DNA of 64,000 nt. It comes from Colwellia sp. 75C3 (GTDB lineage Bacteria; Pseudomonadota; Gammaproteobacteria; Enterobacterales; Alteromonadaceae). Under the pieces are notes generated by a model that searched no databases, was not told the DNA's origin, and was given only the letters and a program-made list of their open reading frames with translations. How positions within the stretch are numbered: position 1 is the first letter of the stretch; each line of letters starts with the position of its first letter. Position numbers and translations under genes: made by a program. The DNA is taken from NCBI RefSeq assembly GCF_002836255.1, contig NZ_PJAU01000033.1, positions 124,001 to 188,000 of the forward strand. The letters run 5' to 3'. Positions 9,555-18,937 of this stretch are shown one piece after another.

Positions 9555-11483
9555 TTAATTTGCAGGTTGGAGGTGCAAATTAATAAAAGCTAAGCTCTTT
9601 TGATAAAGCTCGAGTTTGTTTTTTGGGTTTCTATAACCATGACCTTCTTTTTCTTTATAAAGCCACTGGTATGATATATTTCGTTCATCTAAAGCTTCTT
9701 TTAAGTTCCAAGCACTTTGTGGCGGAACTCGGGTATCACGGCCACCAGTGACAATAAATAAGGGCGTCTTTAACTTATCAATGTAACTAAGAGGAGATGC
9801 TTTTTTCCAATGCGCTTCGTTATCACCATATTTCTTTTTAGCACCAACAGAAACCGAATCCTTACTCATATAATCGGCGTGACTCATTTGATAAACTAGG
9901 TCATAAGGACCATAGCGACTGACTGAGCATTTATATAACAAAGGTTCAATCAGAGGCGACATCAGTGCTGAATAACCACCGAAACTGCCGCCAATAATAC
10001 ATACCTTAGTATCATCAATATCTTCAAGCTGTTGAGCCCAGCGAGTTCCATCAATAATATCGTGCTGAATTAAAGTGCTACGTTTTTTATAGGCCACTTT
10101 CTCGTAGGACTTACCGTAGCCACCAGAGCCGCGGAAGTTAATTTGTAATACCGCATAACCATTATTAGCAAAAAACTGTGCGTCACTATTAAAGAACCAA
10201 TCGTCTTGCACGCCAAAAGGACCACCATGTACATCGATAATTAATGGCAAGGGTTTGTCACTCTCTGGCATAGTTAAATAGCCATAAATGGTTTTACCAT
10301 CTCTGGCGGTATATTGGATAAGCTTTTGCTCTACCATATGGCTTTCATGGAGCCATGGTTTTTTACTAATAAGAAAGTCTATTGATTGTTTTTCTCGATT
10401 ATATAAATAGTATTCACCCGGATTCTTATCACTTTTTATGGTGATAACGGCTTCATTATCAGCGGTTGCATTGGCAGTAATGTTAATGTCATAACCTGGA
10501 AAAGATTGAGCGATTAATTGGTGAGTTTTACTAAACTTACCCTCTTTATCAATATAGTGATAATTAATGCCATCAAACATGGTTTTTACCCCAATGATGA
10601 TGCCTGTACCGGGTTCTCTAATATAAGCTTCAATATCAACAATCGGATCATTAAAAAGCAGGGTAATTTTTTTACTGCTAAAGTCATATTCATAAAGTGC
10701 TTGGGTGCCGCTTTTTTTAGCTGTTTTGGATAAATAAAGTTTACTTTGATCAGCATTCACTGAAATAGCTGAATACTGTGTTAATGGGTTATCTTTTGCT
10801 ATCTGCTGCCAAGTATCGTCTTGGTATAGGTATTTTATGAGCTTACCTTTTCTGTTTTTACCACTGGCAATGACAGGAGTACCGTCAATATTGAAAACTA
10901 TTCTCATACTTCCTAATGGTGTTTTGGTCACTAAGCTACGTTTTTTGTTATTAATATTAAGTTTGTAGACCTTTACTGGCTCATCATAATCGCTGCCGCG
11001 TTTACTTGACTTAATTAGTATATGGTTAGCATCATTTGGCAACATATGAACAATTTTGGCAGTAGCATCTAGGCCTCTTTTACTTCTGAGTTTGCTTTTG
11101 GAATCACTAGAGCCAAATATTTGTAGCTGTTCTGTACCATCGACATTGGCAGCAAATAATTCACCTTTGTTGGTTTTTGTTTCTCGATCATTTTTTTGGT
11201 AAACCTTGCTATAAATTAGACGAGTATTGCTAGCCCAATAAAACTTGCCAATATGTTCATTTTTACCAAAAGTAAATGACATAGTTGGCTTCATTTTTTT
11301 TCGATCAACGATAACTAAATTTGTTTTATTTTGTTTAGGTACAGTAGCCGCAAAATATAAACCGTCAGGTGACAGCTTGATACTGCTGAAGTTTGACTGT
11401 TTAGTAAAATATTCAACGGGCAGTACTTCAGTATGTGCTGCGCTGCTGATGAATAACATAAGCAGGGTGATGATAGTTTTCAT
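9555..11483 (-). CDS. Secreted S9-family peptidase (prolyl oligopeptidase/acylaminoacyl-peptidase type)
   Basis: This 642-residue serine peptidase has a signal peptide (cut after about residue 18), an N-terminal beta-propeller, and a C-terminal alpha/beta-hydrolase domain from about residue 390. The nucleophile is Ser500 in GGSFGGYS. The other triad members are Asp583 in GGRDTRVPP and His615 in EGHGYRN. S9C enzymes cleave short peptides, limited in size by the propeller, so a periplasmic role in peptide breakdown is likely. It lies downstream of the winged-helix/TolB-like regulator on the same strand, with a 213-bp gap, and near a TonB receptor, which suggests a shared peptide-use function (inference). 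Confidence 0.88.
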   Translation of the reverse strand: MKTIITLLMLFISSAAHTEVLPVEYFTKQSNFSSIKLSPDGLYFAATVPKQNKTNLVIVDRKKMKPTMSFTFGKNEHIGKFYWASNTRLIYSKVYQKNDRETKTNKGELFAANVDGTEQLQIFGSSDSKSKLRSKRGLDATAKIVHMLPNDANHILIKSSKRGSDYDEPVKVYKLNINNKKRSLVTKTPLGSMRIVFNIDGTPVIASGKNRKGKLIKYLYQDDTWQQIAKDNPLTQYSAISVNADQSKLYLSKTAKKSGTQALYEYDFSSKKITLLFNDPIVDIEAYIREPGTGIIIGVKTMFDGINYHYIDKEGKFSKTHQLIAQSFPGYDINITANATADNEAVITIKSDKNPGEYYLYNREKQSIDFLISKKPWLHESHMVEQKLIQYTARDGKTIYGYLTMPESDKPLPLIIDVHGGPFGVQDDWFFNSDAQFFANNGYAVLQINFRGSGGYGKSYEKVAYKKRSTLIQHDIIDGTRWAQQLEDIDDTKVCIIGGSFGGYSALMSPLIEPLLYKCSVSRYGPYDLVYQMSHADYMSKDSVSVGAKKKYGDNEAHWKKASPLSYIDKLKTPLFIVTGGRDTRVPPQSAWNLKEALDERNISYQWLYKEKEGHGYRNPKNKLELYQKSLAFINLHLQPAN

Positions 11484-11696
11484 GGCGTACTCACTGTTGC
11501 TAGCTAATAGTTTCAGCTAATGATTTTTTCTAAAAGTTACACTAACAACAATTGGCAAAAGTGAAAATATCAGTTGATGAGAATAGAGTGAAAACTGAGG
11601 CAATAGAGTAAAAAACGATACAGAAATATAAGGGGATATAATTTCAGTATCGTTCTATGAAGCTTATAAAATAGGCTTTTGTGTTTTTAAGCCCAT

Positions 11697-13880
11697 TTAA
11701 TGCAGATGAAAATTTTCAATTCTCTTAATGTCAGCCTGAGGGAAGTGACTGGCGGTAAAAATGAGTTTGTTGTACTTGGCAATAAAGGCAATAGGACCTA
11801 AATTTTCAAATGTTTTTAAAGGCAGCCGAGCTAAAGACTTGCGTGTTTTACTAGCAAAGTCATAAAAAGCGACTTGCTGGTATTTAGATTTATTTTGACG
11901 GTAATAAATACCACCATCGTGATAAACCCAAGTATAAGTAGCACTGAATATTTTACCGCGAATGATATTTACTGAGGGTGATTCATCGTTGATGTTTTTT
12001 TGCCACAATCCACGTTTATCTCGAGTATAAAGTAGTGTGTCAGCAGAGATCATTACGCCATATTGCCCGCCGTTGTAGGTCAGTCTTCTACTTTCCCCTG
12101 TGGTGATATCTATCTGAAATAGATCGGTATAGTCGTGATCGAAAACCGCAGAAATAATACTCTTATCATCAAAGCTCCAAGTCGGTCTATTGAAGCGTTC
12201 GAAGTCACTTGGCAGTACGGATATTTTTTTAGAAGCAATATCTATTAAGTAAATTTTTTCTTTATCACCTTGCTCTGAAGGCGCGATAAAGGCCACTTTT
12301 TTACCATCAAAAGACCACTTAGGATAACGAATGGTTTGTTTTAAATTAGTCAGCTTCTCTCTATTTTCACCATTTATATCAGCGAGCCATAGTTCATAAA
12401 ATCCGGACTCATTAGAAACATAGATTAGCTTTTGTGCCACTGCTGAATAATCAGGATAATGATGATTAAAGTCAGATTGAATGACCGGAAATGGACTTGC
12501 GGCAACAGTACCATTAAGTTGCAAGCTCGCAATATGATAATCTTCATCGCGCTGTTGATAAAAAAGCGCGGCGGATTTTTTAGAAAAGGCCGGGAAGCTA
12601 AATGTCTTTAACTGTAAGTTGGTAATACGCTTGTTGGAAATATGAATGGCGTAAGCATTACGGACGTCGGCATGCTGAGAGCCATACACAATATATTCAC
12701 CAGAAGGATGCCATGTAAAGCCAACAATATCCTCTTCATCTGGAGTGAGTTGTGTGGCCTCTTTTGTTGCGAGATTTATCAAGAATATGTTTTCACTAAA
12801 ACGGTTAAACCGACGACTAATCGCAATATGTTTCCCATCAGGTGAAAAAGCCATGTCAAGATCTTCATAGTCACAAGCTTGCAGGCAAGAAAGCCTTATT
12901 GGTTCGGCATTTTCATCATCTAAAAATAAAAAGTAGATACCCGTTTCATCAGGTGACTCGCTGTAACTATGATAAGCCAAAACCTTATTATCGGGGCTGA
13001 TATCAATATAAGAATAGGACTTCTTAGTAATACAGTGGCTGAGCACCTTACTCTGGTTGGTCCTAACGTTGAGTCGAATCAAGCTGCAAGTATTTTTCTT
13101 GCTATCAATATTAATGTTCTTTTGGGGAAAATATAAATACTTTCCATCATTGCTCCATACAGATTGGCCCGCTTTTACTGCACCAAAAGTCAATTGTTTT
13201 GCTGGCAATTGCGGTTGGCTAATATCTTGTAAAAACAGATGCGAAGGCTTTTCAGGCTTCAGTGACTTATAAACAATAAACTTACCATCAGGTGAAGGTG
13301 ATGCATAAAGCTCGCTGCCGGGCTCTTTGGTAATTCGACTTACTTCTTGTGCATCAGCCGTGTGATCTGTTTGATCTTTTTTATCAGTAAAAAATAAATA
13401 ATTGCTCAATAGGGCAATGAATACAGCAACGACCGAAGTCATTATATAGTTCGAATATTTTGTTTTTACTGGTAATGCAGGTTCAGCTGAATTTTCAATA
13501 GTCGTTGTAGCTTGGCTTGATGCCGGTGAGTTTTCTTTAGTGGCTAATTCACCTTGCCACTGTGGTTCAATTAATAAACGGTAACCTACATTTCGAATGG
13601 TCTCTATGACTTCTTCATCAGGGCAGGCAGGTGTTAGATTTTTTCGTAAATTCCAAACGGCATTGGTTAAGGCTTTTTTACCGACATAACCATTACCTTG
13701 CCAAATTTCGTCGATTAATTCATCGCGAGGGATAATTCTAGGATAGTGGCTAGCTAAATAAGACAGCACATCAATGAATTTAGGTTGCATTGATTGTTTG
13801 TCATCATTGGCAAAAGTCACTGTATATTCCAGTGGATTGACCAGACAAGAACCTATTTGAAATGAGCGTGCTAACTTCAT
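11697..13880 (-). CDS. ToxR/CadC-like membrane transcriptional regulator with TolB-like propeller
   Basis: Residues about 6-104 form an OmpR/PhoB-type winged helix (LTNAVWNLRKNL recognition region, then VIETIRNVGYRLL). A linker and one membrane helix at about 145-164 follow. The remaining 560 residues carry PD40/TolB-like repeats such as ISPDNKVLAYHSY and FSPDGKHIAISRR, expected in the periplasm. The layout is that of one-component regulators that sense outside signals directly, as in CadC/ToxR. It is divergent from the TonB receptor gene and upstream of the S9 peptidase, so these are the likely targets. The ligand is unknown; the propeller may bind peptide or a partner protein. Confidence 0.85.
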   Translation of the reverse strand: MKLARSFQIGSCLVNPLEYTVTFANDDKQSMQPKFIDVLSYLASHYPRIIPRDELIDEIWQGNGYVGKKALTNAVWNLRKNLTPACPDEEVIETIRNVGYRLLIEPQWQGELATKENSPASSQATTTIENSAEPALPVKTKYSNYIMTSVVAVFIALLSNYLFFTDKKDQTDHTADAQEVSRITKEPGSELYASPSPDGKFIVYKSLKPEKPSHLFLQDISQPQLPAKQLTFGAVKAGQSVWSNDGKYLYFPQKNINIDSKKNTCSLIRLNVRTNQSKVLSHCITKKSYSYIDISPDNKVLAYHSYSESPDETGIYFLFLDDENAEPIRLSCLQACDYEDLDMAFSPDGKHIAISRRFNRFSENIFLINLATKEATQLTPDEEDIVGFTWHPSGEYIVYGSQHADVRNAYAIHISNKRITNLQLKTFSFPAFSKKSAALFYQQRDEDYHIASLQLNGTVAASPFPVIQSDFNHHYPDYSAVAQKLIYVSNESGFYELWLADINGENREKLTNLKQTIRYPKWSFDGKKVAFIAPSEQGDKEKIYLIDIASKKISVLPSDFERFNRPTWSFDDKSIISAVFDHDYTDLFQIDITTGESRRLTYNGGQYGVMISADTLLYTRDKRGLWQKNINDESPSVNIIRGKIFSATYTWVYHDGGIYYRQNKSKYQQVAFYDFASKTRKSLARLPLKTFENLGPIAFIAKYNKLIFTASHFPQADIKRIENFHLH

Positions 13881-14259
13881 AAAACTTTCAGTAATCCCTT
13901 AAGTCGTATTCGGATAAATCAAAACATGACTAGTTATTTATTTTCTTATTCTTCTGTATTTAGCATACCGAGTCAGTTTGTTTTATTCAATGCTTCAGCT
14001 AGACAAATGTACTTTTATTTAGATTGTCTCATCACAATCAAAAATCATAACTAATTGATTATATATGACAATCGAAAAAAGATGTTGAGTAGATTGATAA
14101 AAGACCTGCTCAGCGTTGTAGTTGTTAATCATCTGTAATAGAAAATAATAGAGCAGATAAAAATAACCTCAAGCAGCTACTTTTTTATAAAAAGGCATCA
14201 TCAAATGCCGTGGACGTAGCCTGATAAAAATAACTACAGATGAAACCAATGGAGTTGTG
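13881..14259. other. Divergent regulatory region between regulator and TonB receptor
   Basis: This 379-bp AT-rich spacer should hold the promoters of both the membrane-bound regulator and the TonB receptor. It contains an inverted repeat with a third half-site (14022-14073). No ORF on either strand looks real. Confidence 0.55.
14022..14073. promoter_or_regulatory. Candidate operator: GATTGT/ACAATC sites
   Basis: GATTGT (14022-14027) and ACAATC (14034-14039) form an inverted pair six bases apart, and a third ACAATC lies at 14068-14073. The position between a winged-helix regulator and its divergent TonB receptor gene is where an operator is expected. The half-sites are short and AT-rich, so chance is possible. 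Confidence 0.35.
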
Positions 14260-17200
14260 ATGAACAAGAAAATTATCACCCTAGCAGTACAAAGTGCAAT
14301 TTTTAGCGCGGCAACAATGATGACCCAAAGTGCTTTTGCACTTGAACAAGATAATCTAGCTGAGATAGAGAAAAAGTCGACTACAACCAAGGTAGCGGTA
14401 GCAGAAAAAGCTGAAGCAAAAAAAGAAGTACCAGAAAAAATAATCGTCACTGGCTCAAGATTGCGTCGTGATAGCTTTAGCGTGGCAACGCCATTAGTAA
14501 CAATGGGCCGTGCTGAAATTGATGATACCGGTTTAGGTTCACTCTCTGAAATATTAGTGGATAACATTCCATCGGTTAGTGAGGGCAGTAGTAATAGCAA
14601 CTCACAATCGAGTGTACAAAATACCGGTTTATCTACGGTTCAGCTTCGTAACTTAGGGACAAACAGAACTTTAACTCTCGTTGATGGTCGACGCGTGGTA
14701 TCAAACAGTTACAGCGGTAATTATGTCAGTTTAAGTACTATTCCGGCGGGCATGGTTGACCGTGTTGAAATTATCAGTGGTGGTGCGTCGGCGACTTATG
14801 GCTCTGATGCTATTGCAGGAGTGGTGAATATTATCACCCAGCAAGATAAAGAAGGCCTAGAATTTAAGGTCCGAGGAGGCACAACGACTGATGGTGGTGG
14901 TGATGAGTTCACTTTAGATTTGAGCTACGGTAGCGAATTTGCGGGTGGTGATGGTTATATGTATATGAGCGCCAACTACGATAAGCAATATGGTATTGCT
15001 TTTGAAGATAGAACAAGAGCGCAACAAGAGGCAAGCTTTAGATATAACGCAGATAAAATGTGTAATGAAATGGACACTGAAAATGACTTTCAATGTATGA
15101 ACCAAATTACCGCAGCTGATTGGCGTAATCGTAGTGATGGCTTACCGGGCGGTGTATTTTTAGAGAGTAGTAAAAATAGTACCCAGTTTTGGTATGACGA
15201 ATCAGGTTTGCGTAATGACTGGTCACAAGCGAATGAAGAAAAATATGGTATTAATACCGAGCAGTTTGTTGCGATAAAAATACCTGATGAAAAAGCCTCG
15301 GTGGCAGTAAAGTTTGATTACGAGTTAACTGATTCGATTGGTAGTTATTTTCAGATCCAATACAGCGAAAACAACTCTGAAAATATTAAGTCGCCCGAGG
15401 ATGAATATGAAAGTGCATCAGCATTAACTATTAACCCAGTAACGGGTGCTCCTGGCAGTGTAACACCGGGTTATATTCCTATTGATAACCCTTACGTTCC
15501 ACAAGAAATAGTCGATAGTAATCCTTACAAAGATCGTATTTATTGGGACCGTCGTTTTAATGAAGTGGGTCCGGTAACTACTGATAATAGTCGCGCTACG
15601 GTGCGAACTTGGGCTGGTTTACAGGGCACCATGTTTGATGATAGTTGGGATTGGGATATTTCAGCAGGCTACGGTAAGTTTAAACAAGAACAAACCCGTT
15701 ACAATGAACTCAATACGGTTCATGTAAATAATGCATTGAATGCTGAGTATGCTGCTGACGGTACTACTATTCAGTGTGCCAGTGAAGAAGCGAGAGCTGA
15801 AGGTTGTGCGCCACTTAATTTATTTGGCATAAACTCTATTTCAACAGAAGCGGCAGATTATATTCGCGCCAATCCAACTATTACTACTGACATTGAACAA
15901 ATCAACGTTTTGGGTTACATCGCCGGTGACTTATTTGAGTTACCAGCAGGTGCTGTTTCTACCGTTTTTGGTGCAGAGTATCGTAAAGATTCACAATCAG
16001 TTAAGACTAACGAAGCACAGCAATATGGTGGTGTTACTTTTAACGTGGTGCCTACTTTTGAAGGTGATGTGGATGTAACTGAATTGTTTGCTGAAGCTGC
16101 GATTCCGCTATTAAGAGATGTAATTGCCGCTAAGCATTTGACGATTGAGGTTTCGGGCCGAGTTGCCGATTACAGTATGGATAACGTTGGCACTGTCGGT
16201 AGCTATAAAATTGGTACCACATGGGAGCCAATTGAGGGCTATATGTTTAGAGCGAATGTTGCAACGGCGCAGCGCGCACCAACGATTACTGAGCTGATGT
16301 CACCAGCACGTGGTGATTACGATAGCTTTGATGATATTTGTAAAGATATAACAGAGTCCTCAACCGGTAGTGCCGATGCTAACTGTCGTTTAGAACCTGC
16401 GATTACAGCAGCCATTGCAGCAGCTGATGATGGGATATTTGAGGGGTTTGATAATAACTATGCGCCAAATGCTGGTAATTCAGAGCTAAAAGAAGAAACT
16501 GCTAATACCTTTACCGCCGGTTTAACGTTAGCGCCATCATTTATCGAGGACTTTCGTTTGGCGGTAGATTATTACCAAATTGAAATTGAAGATGCTATTT
16601 CTCAAATCCCTAATGATGACATTATGAAAGGTTGTTATGACTCACCATCTGGCGCAGCTTGGGGGGCTGAAAATGAATTTTGTAATCTTATTAGTCGAAA
16701 TACCGAGGGTGAAATAATTGAAATATTGCAGCCTGTTTATAACTTAGATGAAATTAAAACCCGTGGTATTGATATTGCCGCCGAATATAAGCTTGATTTA
16801 AATTCGTTTGGCCGTTTGTACTTCAAAGCAGATATGACTCACGTGATTGAGCACACATCATCGTTTGATGATGGTGGCGTGATTGTTAGTAATGATAATT
16901 TAGGCTATTTAGATACCGGTATATTTGAAGATAAAGCTTCTGCTTCATTAACTTGGTATAACGAAGGCTGGCGTGTACGTTGGAGTACTAAATTTAAGAG
17001 TGCTATGAAATACAGTCAGGCCGATGAAGAAGAATATTACGGTGCATTAGATACAGATGGTGATGGCGGTGTTTTCCCAATGAATGATGCACGTTGTGCT
17101 GAAGGCGCTGCTGAGTGTATTGAGAACCCAGAAGATCCAGAGTTCCTTAATATTAGCTCTTATACCAAACACAGTATGTCAGTCTCTTATACCTTTGAGC

Positions 17201-17355
17201 TGAAGAATGATAATGAGATTCGTGTCTCTGGCGGTGTTAATAACATCTTCAATAACTATGGAGACTTTATTATTAATGGTACGGGTAACTATTCAAGTAA
17301 ATACGGTGGTGGAGAAGGGCGTTTTGTTTACTTAGCTGCGCAGTTTGATTTTTAG
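14260..17355 (+). CDS. TonB-dependent outer-membrane receptor (1031 aa)
   Basis: The receptor moves a large substrate across the outer membrane using TonB energy. It has a signal peptide ending AFA and an unusual lysine/alanine/glutamate-rich stretch. A TonB-box-like region (KIIVTGSRLRR) and a plug domain with VQLRNLG, VDGRRV and ASATYGSDAIAGVVNIIT follow. The long beta-barrel ends in Phe (AAQFDF), as outer-membrane proteins do. I choose ATG 14260 over GTG 14257 because GGAG at 14251 is then five bases away. The substrate is unknown; adjacency to a secreted peptidase and a periplasm-sensing regulator suggests peptides. A terminator follows. Confidence 0.9.
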   Translation: MNKKIITLAVQSAIFSAATMMTQSAFALEQDNLAEIEKKSTTTKVAVAEKAEAKKEVPEKIIVTGSRLRRDSFSVATPLVTMGRAEIDDTGLGSLSEILVDNIPSVSEGSSNSNSQSSVQNTGLSTVQLRNLGTNRTLTLVDGRRVVSNSYSGNYVSLSTIPAGMVDRVEIISGGASATYGSDAIAGVVNIITQQDKEGLEFKVRGGTTTDGGGDEFTLDLSYGSEFAGGDGYMYMSANYDKQYGIAFEDRTRAQQEASFRYNADKMCNEMDTENDFQCMNQITAADWRNRSDGLPGGVFLESSKNSTQFWYDESGLRNDWSQANEEKYGINTEQFVAIKIPDEKASVAVKFDYELTDSIGSYFQIQYSENNSENIKSPEDEYESASALTINPVTGAPGSVTPGYIPIDNPYVPQEIVDSNPYKDRIYWDRRFNEVGPVTTDNSRATVRTWAGLQGTMFDDSWDWDISAGYGKFKQEQTRYNELNTVHVNNALNAEYAADGTTIQCASEEARAEGCAPLNLFGINSISTEAADYIRANPTITTDIEQINVLGYIAGDLFELPAGAVSTVFGAEYRKDSQSVKTNEAQQYGGVTFNVVPTFEGDVDVTELFAEAAIPLLRDVIAAKHLTIEVSGRVADYSMDNVGTVGSYKIGTTWEPIEGYMFRANVATAQRAPTITELMSPARGDYDSFDDICKDITESSTGSADANCRLEPAITAAIAAADDGIFEGFDNNYAPNAGNSELKEETANTFTAGLTLAPSFIEDFRLAVDYYQIEIEDAISQIPNDDIMKGCYDSPSGAAWGAENEFCNLISRNTEGEIIEILQPVYNLDEIKTRGIDIAAEYKLDLNSFGRLYFKADMTHVIEHTSSFDDGGVIVSNDNLGYLDTGIFEDKASASLTWYNEGWRVRWSTKFKSAMKYSQADEEEYYGALDTDGDGGVFPMNDARCAEGAAECIENPEDPEFLNISSYTKHSMSVSYTFELKNDNEIRVSGGVNNIFNNYGDFIINGTGNYSSKYGGGEGRFVYLAAQFDF

Positions 17356-17456
17356 TTTCATCAGCGGGTAATGAACTAACGAGTTAAAGCTATCTCATAG
17401 GATATGGACGCTTTTGACTCGTTATATCTTTGTTACGGACTATTATTTGATGAATC

Positions 17457-17481
17457 GGCTGCCTTAGGGCAGCCTTTTTTT
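17457..17481 (+). terminator. Terminator after TonB receptor
   Basis: GGCTGCC (17457-17463) pairs with GGCAGCC (17468-17474) across loop TTAG and runs into seven T. It lies about 100 bp after the receptor stop. Confidence 0.88.
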
Positions 17482-17519
17482 ATACAAAGATCGGTTCTTA
17501 ATGAATGAAATTTACTGGT

Positions 17520-17822
17520 TTAATTCTCTTGATATTTAGGGTGGAGTTTTAAATAATCGCACCAAACACTAAAATTACTATGGTTAAAGCGAATATCGGT
17601 TGCGGCAAACCACTTTGAAGATTCAATTGCTTTGAGACGAAAAAATATCTTATGGCCATCAATCGCAACATAACAAATCAAATTTTCCATCGTGCCGTTG
17701 ATGACTTGTGTTTCGGCAAACCCCTTGATGTTACGTTGATTTTTTACTGTTATTTTAGGCATCGCTAAAGCACTGGTCGAGAGCAATAATACAATAAAAA
17801 ATGTTACCGTCTTGTGCATCAT
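17520..17822 (-). CDS. Small secreted protein, function unknown
   Basis: From the ATG at 17822 the protein is 100 residues long and starts with a clear signal peptide (MMHKTVTFFIVLLLSTSALA). An upstream TTG at 17849 would extend it but spoil the signal peptide. The mature part is about 80 residues with two Cys, including WCDYLK near the end. I recognise no family. It converges on the TonB receptor and diverges from the SapC-family gene. No strong ribosome site is seen. Confidence 0.6.
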   Translation of the reverse strand: MMHKTVTFFIVLLLSTSALAMPKITVKNQRNIKGFAETQVINGTMENLICYVAIDGHKIFFRLKAIESSKWFAATDIRFNHSNFSVWCDYLKLHPKYQEN

Positions 17823-17988
17823 AATTTTATTTTTTAAGATATTTAACAAATAATATTAAGTTTAGCATTGAAAGCTAATTAAGTGTCTCCATAACTTATA
17901 ACAACGCAGTAATTTCATTCTAATACTAGAAACTCAATTACAATATTATAAAAATATGCTCAATAAAGCATTTACAAGAGATAAAATC

Positions 17989-18768
17989 ATGGCTAATTTC
18001 GTACCGGTAAGAAAAGAACAACATCAAAACCTTAAGCTTGCTAGCAAACGCGATCTTGCACATGTTGCGGGACAACATATTGTTTCAGTAACTGCTGCTG
18101 AGTATGCACAAGCATCAGCAAGCTTTCCTGTAGTATTCGTTAAAAACCCAGAATCACCACGTTACCGTAGTGTTGCTATGTTAGGTTTAGAAGCAGGCGA
18201 GAACTTATTCTATAACGATGAAAAATGGAGTGGTTTGTCATTACCACAAAGTGTTGGTATGGCACCATTTGCATTAGGCCTAGATCCTGAAAAAGAAAAT
18301 ACCTTAACAGCCTGTATTGATATGGATAGTGCTTTAGTTGGTGAAGATAAAGACTTAGCGATATTTGCAGAAGACGGTAAAGAGACTGAATTATTAACTA
18401 ACGTACAAAATTCATTAGGTCGTTTATATGAAAACGAAAAAATGACAGAGAATTTTGTTAAAGAACTAGAAGAAAATGATTTACTACAAGAGCTTGAGCT
18501 GAATATTAATTTTGCTAATGGTGAAAAGAAAAAACTTACTGGTATTTTCACAGTGAGTGAAGATAAAGTGAAAGCATTAGCAGATGATAAAGTTTTAGAT
18601 TTCCATAAACGTGGCTTATTTGTACCAATTTACGCGATGTTAGGTTCTTTAGGTCAAATTAACCGTTTAGTACAATTACGTAACCTTACGGGTAAAGATC
18701 AAATCTCAGGTATTCAAATTTCACCACTAGCTAAGCAAGAAGTACCAGCTGAAACTGCAACAGCATAG
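17989..18768 (+). CDS. SapC-family protein
   Basis: The 259-residue protein from MANFVPV matches the SapC family, named after a protein encoded beside an S-layer gene, whose biochemical role is unsettled. Visible family features are the opening FVPVRKEQHQNLKL, SPRYRSVAMLGLEAGENL, and a C-terminal DFHKRGLFVPIYAMLGSLGQINRLVQLRN. No signal peptide is seen. The frame opens earlier at 17956, but AAGAGAT just before 17989 supports the later start. In many proteobacteria sapC-like genes lie near TonB receptors, as here, but there is no evidence of co-transcription. A strong terminator follows. Confidence 0.85.
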   Translation: MANFVPVRKEQHQNLKLASKRDLAHVAGQHIVSVTAAEYAQASASFPVVFVKNPESPRYRSVAMLGLEAGENLFYNDEKWSGLSLPQSVGMAPFALGLDPEKENTLTACIDMDSALVGEDKDLAIFAEDGKETELLTNVQNSLGRLYENEKMTENFVKELEENDLLQELELNINFANGEKKKLTGIFTVSEDKVKALADDKVLDFHKRGLFVPIYAMLGSLGQINRLVQLRNLTGKDQISGIQISPLAKQEVPAETATA

Positions 18769-18814
18769 CGTTAACCCTTAGGTTAAACTGACAGTAAAAA
18801 AGTTGTTAAAAAAT

Positions 18815-18843
18815 AAAAAAGAGGCGAAAGCCTCTTTTTTTGT
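18815..18843 (+). terminator. Terminator after the SapC-family gene
   Basis: AAAAAGAGGC pairs with GCCTCTTTTT around loop GAAA, with more T following. It separates the SapC-family gene from the coiled-coil gene. Confidence 0.9.
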
Positions 18844-18937
18844 TTCATTTTGTTAAAAAAAGTTGCTTTTCATATTCCTGTGCTGGTGAACCTGTGGTAA
18901 TTTAGAAGCAGTAGTGATTTATAATAACGAGAATAAT

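Noticed and set aside
14169..14600. A 143-residue minus-strand frame at the start of the TonB receptor gene
   Set aside because: It lies opposite the receptor's signal and plug coding region, which is clearly the real gene; the composition is that of an antisense shadow.
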